64,000 nucleotides of DNA from Plantibacter sp. PA-3-X8 (GCF_003856975.1 NZ_CP033107.1:3162001-3226000); one strand, 5' to 3'. Counted from the first letter of the stretch, positions 8,432 to 18,032 are shown. Notes: generated from the letters alone by a model not told the origin. Translations and numbers: made by a program.

Positions 8432-10252
8432 ATGCGAGAGCCTGCCGACGTGCGAACGACCACCGACCTCGTCGACGCCGAACCCCACGACACCGAGCGG
8501 GAGCTGATCCGGCTGCGACGCCGCGAGCACGAGCTCTCAGCCCTGTTCTCGAGCGCCCGCGAACTGGCCGAGCTCCGCGACAGCGACGCCGTGCTCGCCA
8601 GACTCGTCCAGCGCGCCCACCAGATGATGGGCGTCGATCTGGCCTACCTGTCCGAGTTCGACCCGGTCACCCACGAGTTGCGGGTCCGCGAGACGAGTGG
8701 CTCCGTCAGTCCGTCCTTCCAGACACTCCGGGTGCCTCCCGGGCGCGGACTCGCGAGCGTCGTCGTCGAATCGCGCACGGCCCAGTGGGTCGCGGACTAC
8801 TCCGACTACTCGACCGATCGACACGAGCGCGGCATCGACGACGCGGTCGCAGCGGAGGGGCTCGTCTCCCTGCTCGGCGTGCCGATGCTCACGAGCGATG
8901 ACGTCCTCGGCGTCCTCTTCGTCGGCAACCGCGACCGGAAGGACTTCTCCCCCGACGAGGTCGCGCTCCTGGCGGCGCTCGCGGACCACGCCTCGGTCAT
9001 CCTCCAGACGACGCAGACCCTCCGCGACCTGCAGGACTCCGAGGACGCCAGCCGACGGAACCTGGCGGACCTCACCGCCCACCTCGTCGAACGCGACCGG
9101 GCGAACACCGTCCACCAGGAGCTCGTCCAGGCGGTCCTCGCCGGGGGCGGATTCGCACCCGTCGCGGAGACGCTCGCAACCGCACTCGGCCGTGCGGTCG
9201 CCGTGACCGACGCGCAGGACCGGGTGATCGCGGCAGCCGGTCTCCCGCTCTCCCCCGGCATGCTCGACCTCGACGACGTCACCCGCGCGGCCATCACCGA
9301 CAGCCGTCGCTCCGGCCACTGCGTCCTCGTCGCGAGCGGCGGTGTCGGAGCGGTCGCCGCCCTGTCCGCCGGCAGCCGGCACTTCGGCGCCCTCATCCTC
9401 GGTGACGGCGACTTCGAGCTCGGCGCCGTGGACCTCCGCACCGTCGAACGCGCGGCGCAGGTCGCGGCACTCCTCGAACTGCAGCAGGAGGCGGCTTCAG
9501 GCGCGGACCACCGGGTCCGCAGCGAACTCATCGCCGACCTCCTCGACGACGTGCCCGAACGCCGATCCGACGTCGAACGACGAGCCAGGCGCCTCGGCAT
9601 CGACCTGCACGAACTCGACTCCCTGCTGCTCCTTGCCGTCCCGGGAGACCAGCAGACCACCGCCGCCCGAGCGCTCGGCCGCCGACTCGACGACCATGCG
9701 CTCGTCGGCGAGTACCGCGGGTACGTCGTCGCCGCACACGCCTCCGACCGTCAGCCGCTCGACGCCGACGCCGTCCGCCGACACGTCGCCGGCAGCATCC
9801 AGCAACCCGTCGTCGCCGTCGTGCCCCGCACCGCTCCCGACGCCCTCACCTCCGCGTTCACCAGCGCGATGCGCACCGCCAGACTCATCGCCGCACTGGA
9901 ACTCTCGGACCTCACCGCATCGACCGACGACTTCCTGCCCTACTCGGCGATCTTCGACACCGATGCGCGGGCGCTCGCCGACTTCCTGCGCGACACCATC
10001 GGACTCGTCCGGCGCTACGACGCCGAGCGGAACGCCGACCTGCTCGGGACGCTGCGTGCGTTCGTGCGGAACAACGCGAGCCCCACCCGCACGGCGCGCG
10101 CCCTGAACTTCCACACGAACACGATCCTCCAGCGGCTCGACCGGCTCGACCAGGTCCTCGGAGCCTCCTGGCGCGAGGACGAGCGCATGTTCCGGCTCGG
10201 CATCGCCGTCCGCCTCGACGAGCTCCGCGAGCAGTTGCAGGCCGGACGGTAA
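8432..10252 (+). CDS. GAF domain, PucR-family transcriptional regulator
   Basis: A 606-residue regulator. A short coiled segment (ERELIRLRRREHELSALF) leads into a GAF sensor domain (about residues 40-190), then a central region like the PucR/CdaR middle domain, and a C-terminal helix-turn-helix (about 535-595) containing the family's LRAFVRNNAS..TARALNFHTNT..QRLDRL pattern. Such proteins commonly activate adjacent catabolic genes in response to a pathway compound. It is transcribed away from the HMG-CoA reductase/amidohydrolase operon, with two inverted repeats in the shared gap, so it is the likely regulator of that operon. ATG 8432 has CAGGAG five bases upstream; in-frame codons upstream lack a comparable site. 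Confidence 0.88.
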   Translation: MREPADVRTTTDLVDAEPHDTERELIRLRRREHELSALFSSARELAELRDSDAVLARLVQRAHQMMGVDLAYLSEFDPVTHELRVRETSGSVSPSFQTLRVPPGRGLASVVVESRTAQWVADYSDYSTDRHERGIDDAVAAEGLVSLLGVPMLTSDDVLGVLFVGNRDRKDFSPDEVALLAALADHASVILQTTQTLRDLQDSEDASRRNLADLTAHLVERDRANTVHQELVQAVLAGGGFAPVAETLATALGRAVAVTDAQDRVIAAAGLPLSPGMLDLDDVTRAAITDSRRSGHCVLVASGGVGAVAALSAGSRHFGALILGDGDFELGAVDLRTVERAAQVAALLELQQEAASGADHRVRSELIADLLDDVPERRSDVERRARRLGIDLHELDSLLLLAVPGDQQTTAARALGRRLDDHALVGEYRGYVVAAHASDRQPLDADAVRRHVAGSIQQPVVAVVPRTAPDALTSAFTSAMRTARLIAALELSDLTASTDDFLPYSAIFDTDARALADFLRDTIGLVRRYDAERNADLLGTLRAFVRNNASPTRTARALNFHTNTILQRLDRLDQVLGASWREDERMFRLGIAVRLDELREQLQAGR

Positions 10253-10294
10253 CCTGCAGCACTCGGACCGGCCCGCTCCACGCCGAGCTCCGGA

Positions 10295-11456
10295 TCAGCT
10301 CGCGGAGGTCGGCATCGGTGAGACGCGGTCGGCGCTGCGGGCGTGGGACGGGGCGAAGCTCGAGATGTCGTCGCTCGTCTCCCCGTCGAGCGCGAGCTCC
10401 GCGAGGATGCGTCCGAACGCGGGCGTGAACTTGAAGCCGTGACCGGCGGCGAGGGCGACGATGACGTCCGGGTGCTCCTCGAGCGGGCCGAGGACGAAGT
10501 TCCGGTCCGGGGTGAGCGCGTACTGACAGGTCACCGTGCGGAGCTCGGGGCCCGACGCCGGCACGAGGTCCGCCATGAAGCCGGCCAGCTGCCCGGTGAG
10601 GTCCGGCGACGGGACGAAGGTGCGCTCCGCCGGCGACATGCGGTTCTCCGAGACGTCGCGTGCGGCCTTCACCGTCGGTTCCCCGAAGGTCGGGAAGCCG
10701 TAGTAGCACTCCTCGTCCTCCCAGATCCACACCGGGAACCGCTCGCGATCGAGCTGCTCGGCGTCGGCCGGGCGGAAGTAGGTGACCTGCTCCTGCATGA
10801 CGTCGAGTGGGATCGCCGCGCCAAGGGGTTCGAGCAGCTCGTTCGCCCAGGCATCGGCGGCCAGGACGACCTTGCCGGCACGCACCGGGCCGCTGGAGGT
10901 CTGCACCACGACCCCGTCGCCGTCGGGGGTCAGCGCGTCGACCCGGGTGCGGTCGCGGATGTCCGCCCCGAGTGCTCGAGCACGGAGCTGCAGCGTCGCG
11001 ACGGTGCGCGCCGCGTGGGCGATGCCGGTGTCGGCGGTGTAGACGGTCTCGACGTTCTCGGGGATCCGGAACTGCGGCCACCGCGCCTGCACCTCGGCCG
11101 GCGTCAGCAGTTCGTGCGGGACACCGCACTCCTCCAGGGCCGCGGTGAAGTCGGTGGCCGAGTAGGGCCCGTCGACGGGCAGGAAGATGACCCCGCCGGT
11201 GATGGTGAGCAACCGCTCGCCCGATTCCTGCTCGAGGTCGGCCCAGTCGCGGTACGCCGACTGCGCGAGTCGCACGTACTGCGGAGCGCCGTACGACGTC
11301 CGGACGATCCGCGAGGTGTCGTGCGAGGCACCGCGGACGTGCCCGAGTTCGAACTGCTCGAAGGCGACGACCTTCGCGCCCCGACGGGGCGAGGTGGTAG
11401 GCGGCGGCGCTGCCGAGAGCTCCCATACCGACAACCGCGACGTCGAACGATTCCAT
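10295..11456 (-). pseudogene. Sarcosine oxidase / N-methyl-tryptophan oxidase-like FAD enzyme, frameshifted
   Basis: The N-terminus (MESFDVAVVGMGALGSAAAYHLA, here abbreviated to its GxGxxG dinucleotide fold) is read in one frame from ATG 11456, while everything from RRGAKVVAFEQ onward is read in the next frame down to the stop at 10295. The frames meet at a run of four G (11386-11389 on the plus strand) where three would restore a single 387-residue-class D-amino-acid-oxidase-fold protein of the MSOX/SolA family, with GVIFLPVDG, the ASHDTSRIVRTSYG flavin region and the C-terminal GHGFKFTPAFG. Such enzymes demethylate sarcosine or related N-methyl amines. The single extra base may be a real inactivating mutation or a sequencing error in a homopolymer. 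Confidence 0.85.
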
Positions 11457-11586
11457 CCGGTGGTGCTCCCTCGTGCTTGCCCGATCGATTCAGGCAAGTG
11501 TGCTGGAGCGCCGGGGACCGGCCTATGGACCGTTGATCCAGGTTTTCGCGTCAGGAGTGTGCCGTGGCGACGACCCCTCGCCGGGG

Positions 11587-13347
11587 TCAGCGCCCGCGGC
11601 GCCCCGAGAACAGTGCATGGAGGAGTGGCACGACGGAGACCACCATGAAGACGGTGCCGAGCACGGCATCGTCGGACCGGAGGACGGCTCCCGCGACGAG
11701 CAGCGCGGCGAACAGCACGGCCGAGACGACCCGGCCCGTCGTGCGGTCGAGCCGCGCGATCCGCTGTTCCAGTCTCGGGTTGGTGGTCGCGACGGTGCCG
11801 GCTTCGACCCGCGTGATGACCGCGTCGAGACGCTTCGGCAGGCGGACGGCGACCGTGGCGATGTCGAGTGCCTCGCGACCGAGGTCCTGGACGACGTTGC
11901 CGCGTTCGTCACGGAGCAGCTGCGCGGCGTAGGGCTCGACGGAGTCCCAGAGGTTGAACTCGGGGTCGAGTGCGCTGCAGACACCGGAGGTGAGCGAGAT
12001 CGCGCGGATGATGAGCAGGAAGTTCTCGGGGAGCTGGAACGGCAGCGTCCGGATGACCTCGCTGAACTGGTTGCCGAAGTCGCGGAACTCCTTCGGGTCG
12101 ACGTCGCGCAGTTCCGCGAACCCCATGCCGCCGAAGCGTCCGAACAGCGCGGTCATGGCCCGTTCGAGCTCGGTCGTGTCGGCCGAGGGCAGGAGAACGC
12201 CGAGGTCGCGGATCGCGTCGACCAGGCCCTTGCCGTCGCGCGATGCGGCGGCGATGAGCAGCTTCCGGAGGCCGCGCCTCGTGGTCGGCGGGACCTCGCC
12301 CATCATCCCGAAGTCGATGAAGGTCAGCTTCCACGGGCGCTCGCCCGGGGCGGCGTCGACGGGCGTCACGAAGATGTTTCCGGGATGCGGGTCGGCGTGG
12401 AAGAACCCGTTGGTGAAGAGCTGGTCGAACATGACGGCCGCGAACACGGGTGCCACGTCGACCGGGTCGATGCCGGCGGCGCGCAGGGCGTCGGCGTCGG
12501 TGATCTTGATGGCGGTGACGTCTTCGAGCGTCAGGACGCGCTGCGTCGTGCGCTCCCACACCACCGCAGGGACGGAGACGCGGTCGTCGCCGGCGAAATC
12601 GGCGGCGAACCGCTCAGAACTCGCGGCCTCATGGAGGTAGTCGATCTCCTCGAGGCTCGTCGCGGCGAACTCCTCGACGAGCGCGGGCATGTCGACGCGG
12701 TCGGAGACGAGCCGGACGCGGCGCAACCAGCCGCCCACCTTGCGCAGGGCGGCGAGGTCGACGGTGACGATCTCGTCGATGCCCGGCCGCTGGACCTTGA
12801 GCACGACGGCGTCGAGCCCGGAGTCGGCGGCGAGCGCCGGAGCGAGCAGGGCGCGGTGCGCCTGGCCGAGCGAGGCGGCTGCGACGGGGCGTTCGTCGAT
12901 GCCGGCGAAGACCTGCGAGAGCGACACACGGAGTTCCGACTCGGCGAGCGCGCGGATGCGTGGGAAGGCGACGGGCGGGACTTCGTCCTGCAGGCCTTCG
13001 AGCTCCTTCGTGATCTCCGGCGGGAGCACATCGAGGCGCGACGACATGAACTGGCCGACCTTGATCATGAGCCCGCCGAGGTCGACGGCGAGCACGTGGA
13101 ACCGTCGTGCGAACTTCTGCATGCGGCGCGTGCGGGTCCGCTCCGTCAGCTTGATGAGCCCGAACCGCGGCAGGACGATCTCGAACCACCAGGCGGCGGC
13201 CAGGTGCCAGCTCGCGAAGCGGAGGATCCGACGGTACCGGGCGCGCCCGTGAGCGGGCGGACCGGCTGGAACGCCGGCCCGCCCGCTCATGGGGAGCTCG
13301 CCGAAACGGGACGCCGAGTCGCTGGGCGTCCCGCCGGTCGACGACAC
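11587..13347 (-). CDS. ABC1/UbiB/AarF-family protein kinase-like ATPase with C-terminal membrane segments
   Basis: A 586-residue UbiB-family protein. Diagnostic features are the KxGQ motif (IKVGQFMSSR), the A-rich loop AAASLGQAH, the invariant lysine in VVLKVQRP, EIDYLHEA, the catalytic loop FFHADPHPGN and the metal-binding IDFGMMG. Two hydrophobic helices at the C-terminus (around 530-580) anchor it to the membrane. Family members support quinone/isoprenoid lipid metabolism by an atypical ATPase or kinase activity; the substrate in actinobacteria is not settled. The start is GTG 13347, just behind the PadR-type gene stop (13352), so the two are probably co-transcribed. Confidence 0.88.
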   Translation of the reverse strand: MSSTGGTPSDSASRFGELPMSGRAGVPAGPPAHGRARYRRILRFASWHLAAAWWFEIVLPRFGLIKLTERTRTRRMQKFARRFHVLAVDLGGLMIKVGQFMSSRLDVLPPEITKELEGLQDEVPPVAFPRIRALAESELRVSLSQVFAGIDERPVAAASLGQAHRALLAPALAADSGLDAVVLKVQRPGIDEIVTVDLAALRKVGGWLRRVRLVSDRVDMPALVEEFAATSLEEIDYLHEAASSERFAADFAGDDRVSVPAVVWERTTQRVLTLEDVTAIKITDADALRAAGIDPVDVAPVFAAVMFDQLFTNGFFHADPHPGNIFVTPVDAAPGERPWKLTFIDFGMMGEVPPTTRRGLRKLLIAAASRDGKGLVDAIRDLGVLLPSADTTELERAMTALFGRFGGMGFAELRDVDPKEFRDFGNQFSEVIRTLPFQLPENFLLIIRAISLTSGVCSALDPEFNLWDSVEPYAAQLLRDERGNVVQDLGREALDIATVAVRLPKRLDAVITRVEAGTVATTNPRLEQRIARLDRTTGRVVSAVLFAALLVAGAVLRSDDAVLGTVFMVVSVVPLLHALFSGRRGR

Positions 13348-13351
13348 TCGG

Positions 13352-13957
13352 TCAGTCCTGGGCGAGGATCGCGTAGAGGCGCTTGCGAGCTTCGTCGAGG
13401 ATGGTGACGGCCTGCTGGACCTGCTCGGGCGTTCCGGTGCGGCCGACCTGGGCTGCGGCCTGGGCCAGCTCGACGCCGGCCTTCGGCAGAGCGGTGAAGC
13501 CGGGGTGCTCGGACGACTCGGCGTTCTGCCACGGAGCGGATGCGCCAGACTCGGCGACCTCGTCGCGACCGGCCTCGGTCAGTGCGTAGGTCTTGCGGCC
13601 GCCCGACTCCTCGGCCGTGATGATGCCCTCGTCGGACAGCAGCTGCAGCGTCGGGTAGACCGAGCCTGCGCTGGGCTTCCAGGAGCCGCCGCTGCGCTCC
13701 TCGATCTCGCGGATGATCTGGTAGCCGTGCATCGGCTGCTCGGCCAGGAGGGCCAGCACGGCGGAGCGGACGTCGCCGCGGCCGACGCGCGAGCCGGCGC
13801 TCTTCTCGAACTTCGAACGCAGCTGCTCCATCATCTGCCACATGCCGTCGGTACCGAAGCCGGCTCCGTTGCCGAAGCCGGCTCCGTTGCCGAAGCCTCC
13901 GCCGTTACCGAACCCGGCGCCACCGAATCCTGCGCCACCGCTTGGGAATCCACCCAT
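13352..13957 (-). CDS. PadR-family transcriptional regulator with Gly/Phe/Asn-rich N-terminal repeats
   Basis: A 201-residue regulator. A winged helix of the PadR type lies at about residues 55-130 (VLALLAEQPMHGYQIIREIEE, SVYPTLQLLSDEGII, GRKTYALTEAGR) and is followed by a helical dimerisation region. The first 45 residues are an unusual low-complexity tract built from repeats such as GAGFGNG. The start ATG 13957 is fixed by AAGGAG nine bases upstream; a longer reading to 14086 would cross the promoter region. It is divergent from the SDR gene and lies directly before the UbiB-like gene. Repeats and palindromes with GATAT cores upstream suggest autoregulation. Confidence 0.88.
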   Translation of the reverse strand: MGGFPSGGAGFGGAGFGNGGGFGNGAGFGNGAGFGTDGMWQMMEQLRSKFEKSAGSRVGRGDVRSAVLALLAEQPMHGYQIIREIEERSGGSWKPSAGSVYPTLQLLSDEGIITAEESGGRKTYALTEAGRDEVAESGASAPWQNAESSEHPGFTALPKAGVELAQAAAQVGRTGTPEQVQQAVTILDEARKRLYAILAQD

Positions 13958-13991
13958 GATTGCTCTCCTTCGTCGTACGTGAACGATGCTC

Positions 13992-14022
13992 AACGATATA
14001 TCGGTGAAGCTGTGAACGATAT
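13992..14022. promoter_or_regulatory. AACGATAT repeats, candidate PadR operator
   Basis: AACGATAT occurs at 13992-13999 and again at 14015-14022; the first copy is embedded in the perfect 10-bp palindrome CGATATATCG (13994-14003). The block is AT-rich against its surroundings and lies between the divergent PadR and SDR genes, where the regulator would control both. No experimental support; the assignment rests on position and repetition. Confidence 0.4.
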
Positions 14023-14060
14023 GTGTAATCGGAAGATCGTGATGGCGTAACGTCGCCCTC

Positions 14061-14933
14061 ATGAGCCCCTGGACCGCAGCAGACATCCCCGATCAGCACG
14101 GCCGCGTCGCGATCGTGACCGGCGCGAACAGCGGGATCGGCGCGGTCACGGCCCGCGAGCTCGCCGCCCACGGTGCCGCCGTGATCCTCGCCTGCCGCGA
14201 TACGGACAAGGGCGCGCGGGCCGCGGCGACGATGACCGGCGACGTCGAGGTGCGGCAGCTGGATCTCGCCGACCTGGCGTCCGTCCGTCGATTCGCGGAC
14301 GGCGTCGAGCGGGTCGACGTGCTGGTGAACAACGCCGGCGTCATGGCGGTTCCGGAACGACGCACGGCCGACGGCTTCGAGATGCAGATCGGCACGAACT
14401 TCCTCGGGCCCTTCGCACTCACCGGCCTCCTGATCGACCGCATCACCACGCGGGTCGTGACGCTGTCGAGTGCTGCACACCGCGCCGGCAAGATCGACCT
14501 GGCCGATCTCAATTGGCGCAACCGGACGTATCGGCGCTGGTCCGCCTATGGCCAGTCGAAGCTCGCCGACCTCATGTTCTCGGCCGAGCTGCAGCGACGC
14601 CTCACGGCGGAGGGTTCCTCGGTGCTGTCCGTGGCCGCACACCCCGGCTTCGCGTCGACCGAGCTCCAGTCCCACACCGAGTCAGCGCAGGGTCCGCTCC
14701 TCGCGTGGGGAACCCGGCTCCTCGGTCAGAGCGCTGAGATGGGTGCGCTTCCGACGCTCTACGCGGCGACGTCGCCCGACGTCGAGCCCGGCGGCTACTA
14801 CGGTCCGAGCGGCTTCGGTGAGATGCGCGGTGATCCGAAGCCCGTCGACCGGACCTCGGCGGCCCGCGACGAGCACGTCGCCGCCGAACTCTGGACGACG
14901 GCCGAGGCGCTCACCGGAGTCACCTACCGGTGA
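14061..14933 (+). CDS. Short-chain dehydrogenase/reductase
   Basis: A 290-residue SDR of the retinol-dehydrogenase/WW-oxidoreductase-like branch. The cofactor motif TGANSGIG is at residues 14-21, NNAGVM follows, the catalytic Ser is in LSSAAHR, and the catalytic YxxxK is YGQSK. The first residues (MSPWTAADIPDQ) are typical of actinobacterial 'light-dependent protochlorophyllide reductase-like' SDRs. Substrate unknown. It is divergent from the PadR-type regulator and convergent with the glutathione peroxidase gene, with which it has a 21-base gap and no clear terminator. Confidence 0.88.
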   Translation: MSPWTAADIPDQHGRVAIVTGANSGIGAVTARELAAHGAAVILACRDTDKGARAAATMTGDVEVRQLDLADLASVRRFADGVERVDVLVNNAGVMAVPERRTADGFEMQIGTNFLGPFALTGLLIDRITTRVVTLSSAAHRAGKIDLADLNWRNRTYRRWSAYGQSKLADLMFSAELQRRLTAEGSSVLSVAAHPGFASTELQSHTESAQGPLLAWGTRLLGQSAEMGALPTLYAATSPDVEPGGYYGPSGFGEMRGDPKPVDRTSAARDEHVAAELWTTAEALTGVTYR

Positions 14934-14954
14934 GCGCGCCCGGCCGTCCCGGCG

Positions 14955-15440
14955 TCACGCGGGAAGGCTCTCCTCGATCGCGGCGATGACCTCGGGGGCG
15001 TCCGGCTCGGTCGTCGGACGGAAGCGGTGCACGGTGCCGTCGGGCGCGATGAGGAACTTCTCGAAGTTCCACTTCACGTTGCCCGCCTTGCCGTTCGCGT
15101 CGGCGGTCTTCACGAGCTCCTGGTAGAGCGGGTGCCGGTTCCGGCCGTTGACCTTCACTTTGTCCATCATCGGGAAGGTGACGCCCCAGGTGGCCGAGCA
15201 GTATTCGGCGATCTTCTCGTTGTCGCCGAGCTCCTGCAGGAACTGGTTGCTCGGGAACCCGATCACCGTGAAGCCGCGGTCGGCGTACTCCTTCTGGAGT
15301 GCCTCGAGCTTCTCGTACTGCGGCGCGAGGCCGCAGCGGCTCGCGACGTTGACCACGAGTTTGGCCTTCCCGTCCCACTCCGCGAGGGTCGTGTCCCGGC
15401 CGTCGAGGGTGGTGACGGGGATGGTGTCCAGATCGGTCAT
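14955..15440 (-). CDS. Glutathione peroxidase-family thiol peroxidase
   Basis: A 161-residue GPx-like peroxidase that reduces hydroperoxides, in bacteria normally with thioredoxin. The catalytic tetrad is present: Cys in NVASRCGL, Gln in FPSNQF, Trp and Asn in VKWNFEKFL. Cysteine replaces selenocysteine. The start ATG 15440 is preceded by GAGAGG; the open frame continues further upstream, but those residues do not resemble the family N-terminus. It is divergent from the dihydrofolate-reductase-like gene. Confidence 0.9.
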   Translation of the reverse strand: MTDLDTIPVTTLDGRDTTLAEWDGKAKLVVNVASRCGLAPQYEKLEALQKEYADRGFTVIGFPSNQFLQELGDNEKIAEYCSATWGVTFPMMDKVKVNGRNRHPLYQELVKTADANGKAGNVKWNFEKFLIAPDGTVHRFRPTTEPDAPEVIAAIEESLPA

Positions 15441-15625
15441 GGTGTGATGCCTCTCATCTGTCGAACGACGTCCTGCCCGTGCACTGGTGTGCGCAAGCGG
15501 ATCCACTCCGAACGCTACTCGCCCAGGACACGGCCGATGCCCTTTCGTCAGTGCGTTCTCAGCCGACAGCCGTTGACACCGCCTGCCGGCCGGTGGATCG
15601 TGAGTGCAGCAGATCGGAGCAGGAC

Positions 15626-16252
15626 ATGGGACGCATCCACATCGACCTCTTCATGACCCTCGACGGCGTCGCTCAGGCGCCGGGTGGGCCGGAGGAGGAC
15701 CCCAGTGACGGGTTCGGGTTCGGCGGCTGGCAGGCACCGCTCATCGACGAGGTCGACGGTGAGCAGATCGACGCCGGCATGGTGGGCATGGACGCCCTCC
15801 TGCTCGGTCGCCGGACCTACGACATCTTCGCCGGATACTGGCCGCACCAGGAAGGCGGCCAGGACGACGGCATCGCCAGGCTCTTCAACCGACTGCCGAA
15901 GTACGTCGCGTCACGCGAGCCGCGGGAGCTGGGGTGGGCGAACTCGACGCAGCTCGGATCGAACCTCCCGGAGGCCGTTCGATCACTGCGCGAGCGCCAT
16001 GCGCAGATCCACGTCATCGGCAGCCTCGACCTCGTGCAGACCCTGCTCGCCGACGCACTCTTCGATCAGCTGAACCTCTGGGTGTACCCGATCACGCTCG
16101 GCACCGGGAAGCGGGTCTTCGCCACCGGCACCGTGCCGTCCTCGCTGCGCCTGCTCGGCCCGGCGACCACCTCCCCTGCAGGGACCGTCCACCTCAAGTA
16201 CGAACGGATCGACGGAACACCGGCCACCGGCGACATGGGCGACCCGCGATGA
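15626..16252 (+). CDS. Dihydrofolate reductase-family (RibD C-terminal domain) protein
   Basis: A 208-residue RibD_C/DHFR-like protein, common in actinobacteria as a small NADPH-dependent reductase of unknown substrate. The opening IHIDLFMTLDGVAQAPG, the LLLGRRTYDIF segment and the IHVIGSLDLVQTLLA nucleotide-binding stretch identify the family. GGAGCAGG precedes ATG 15626. Its stop overlaps the start of the amine oxidase by four bases, so the two are co-translated. Upstream (15441-15625) is the divergent promoter region shared with the peroxidase gene. Confidence 0.87.
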   Translation: MGRIHIDLFMTLDGVAQAPGGPEEDPSDGFGFGGWQAPLIDEVDGEQIDAGMVGMDALLLGRRTYDIFAGYWPHQEGGQDDGIARLFNRLPKYVASREPRELGWANSTQLGSNLPEAVRSLRERHAQIHVIGSLDLVQTLLADALFDQLNLWVYPITLGTGKRVFATGTVPSSLRLLGPATTSPAGTVHLKYERIDGTPATGDMGDPR

Positions 16253-17661
16253 GCGCGTCGGACGAGGCGTCGACGCAGACGCCCGACGCCGACACCCGCT
16301 TCGACACGGTCGTCGTCGGTGCCGGCGTCGCCGGGCTCGTCGCCGCACGACTCCTCGCGGCCGCCGGACGAACAGTGGTCGTCGTCGAGGCCCGTGACCG
16401 GGTCGGCGGGCGGGTGTCGACCGAGCGTCGCGACGGTCAGGTGACCGATCTCGGCGCATCGTGGGTGCACGGGGTGAACGACAGTGCGGTCGCCGCGGCG
16501 GCCGACGCGTTCGGGATGCGGACGGTCGAGTTCACCGTCGGCGGCTACCAGCCGGACAGCCGGCCGATCGCGTACTACGGGCCCGGCGGCGAGCGCCTGT
16601 CGGACGCCGAGGCTCGCGGCTTCGCCGAGGACGTCCACGCCCTCGACGCGATGCTGCTCGGTGTCGTCGCCGAGTCAGCCCCGGACGCGTCGTACCGTGA
16701 CGTGACCGAGGCGGCGCTCGCGTTGCAGGACTGGGACGCCGAGCGGGTGCAGCGGGTCCGCGAGTACCTGGAGCATCGTTCGGAGGAGCAGTACGGCGCG
16801 TGGATCGAAGACCTCGCGGCCCACGGGCTCGACGACGACGCGATCGACGGTGACGAGGTCGTGTTCCCCGACGGGTACGACGTGCTCCCCCGGCGCCTTG
16901 CCGAGGGGCTCGATGTGCGCCTCGAGCACGTGGTGACGAACGTGCGGTGGTCCGCGGACGGCGTCGAGGTGACCGCCCAGGGACCGACGAGCGAGGTGGT
17001 GCTGCACGCGGGCTCGGTGGTGGTGACGGTGCCGGTCGGGGTACTGCAGTCGGAGGAGTTCGTGATCGATCCCCCGCTGCCGGAGCCGGTCGCCGGTGCG
17101 CTCGCCCGGTTGCGGATGAACGCGTTCGAAAAGGTCTTCCTCCGGTTCGAGCGGCGATTCTGGGACGACGACGTCTACGCCGTCAGACAGCAAGGACCGG
17201 AGAGTCGACGCTGGCACTCCTGGTACGACCTCACGACCGCGCACGGATCGCCGACGCTGCTCACGTTCGCCGCCGGCCCGACGGCCGTCGAGATCCGGGA
17301 CTGGGACGAGTCGCGCGTCGTGGAGTCGATCCTCGAGCAGCTGCGGCGCCTGTACGGCGACCGCGTCGGGGAGCCGACGGAGGTGCACGTCACGCGCTGG
17401 CATGACGACCCGTTCTCGCGCGGGTCCTATGCCTACATGACCGTCGGCTCGACGACCGACGACCACGACGCCCTCGCGACCCCGGTCGGCGGCGTCGTGC
17501 ACCTCGCGGGCGAGGCCACCTGGACCGACGACCCCGCGACGGTGACGGCGGCATTCCACTCCGGCCATCGGGCGGCGGAGCGCGTCCTCGGCCAGTCGAT
17601 CCCGATCGAGACCCTCTGGCGCGACGAGAGCGCAGTCCCGGTCGTCAACCCGGTCCGATAG
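16249..17661 (+). CDS. Flavin-containing monoamine oxidase-family protein
   Basis: A 470-residue FAD amine oxidase / polyamine-oxidase-like protein. The N-terminal dinucleotide fold VVVGAGVAGLVAARLLAAAG and the GG-doublet ARDRVGGRV are clear, followed by LGASWVHG. The C-terminal FAD-contact region is GGVVHLAGEATW with a downstream FHSGHRAAERVL. Length matches the family. The first about 18 residues are acidic and probably flexible. It overlaps the DHFR-like gene by four bases. It would oxidise an amine to aldehyde, ammonia and peroxide; the actual amine is unknown, though a nearby peroxidase would fit peroxide production. Confidence 0.9.
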   Translation: MSASDEASTQTPDADTRFDTVVVGAGVAGLVAARLLAAAGRTVVVVEARDRVGGRVSTERRDGQVTDLGASWVHGVNDSAVAAAADAFGMRTVEFTVGGYQPDSRPIAYYGPGGERLSDAEARGFAEDVHALDAMLLGVVAESAPDASYRDVTEAALALQDWDAERVQRVREYLEHRSEEQYGAWIEDLAAHGLDDDAIDGDEVVFPDGYDVLPRRLAEGLDVRLEHVVTNVRWSADGVEVTAQGPTSEVVLHAGSVVVTVPVGVLQSEEFVIDPPLPEPVAGALARLRMNAFEKVFLRFERRFWDDDVYAVRQQGPESRRWHSWYDLTTAHGSPTLLTFAAGPTAVEIRDWDESRVVESILEQLRRLYGDRVGEPTEVHVTRWHDDPFSRGSYAYMTVGSTTDDHDALATPVGGVVHLAGEATWTDDPATVTAAFHSGHRAAERVLGQSIPIETLWRDESAVPVVNPVR

Positions 17662-17705
17662 CGACAACGAGTACGCTCTCGCGAGCGTCGAATGAGAGGA
17701 ACCGT

Positions 17706-18032
17706 ATGCGATTCATGATGTTCGTCCTCACGGACCCGGTGCCCGACGAACCGACCGACGACTCCGACGTCGACCACTGGGTCCAGGAGCTGGACACGAC
17801 CAGGCGGCGGCTCCTCGGCGACGTGCTCGATCCGAGCGAGGCGCGCGGCGTCCGTGTCCGCGCCGGCGAGCGATTCGTCACCAACGGCCCGATCCCGGGT
17901 GCGACCGACACCCTCTGGGGCTTCGACATCCTCGAGTGCATCGACCTCGACGAGGCGATCGACATCGCGGCCCGCCACCCGATGGCCCGCAACGGTCGCC
18001 TGGAGCTGCGCCCGTTCCCTGCAACGAGCTGA
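17706..18032 (+). CDS. YCII-related (DGPF) domain protein
   Basis: A 108-residue single-domain protein of the YCII/DGPF family, recognised from the MRFMMFVLTDP opening, the VTNGPIPGATDTLWGFDILECIDLDEAI core and the final AARHPMARNGRLELRPF. The ferredoxin-like fold is often linked to ECF sigma factors or to small stress operons; no sigma factor gene is adjacent here. GAGAGGAACC precedes ATG 17706. The biochemical role is unknown. It lies 44 bases behind the amine oxidase and may share its transcript. Confidence 0.85.
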   Translation: MRFMMFVLTDPVPDEPTDDSDVDHWVQELDTTRRRLLGDVLDPSEARGVRVRAGERFVTNGPIPGATDTLWGFDILECIDLDEAIDIAARHPMARNGRLELRPFPATS

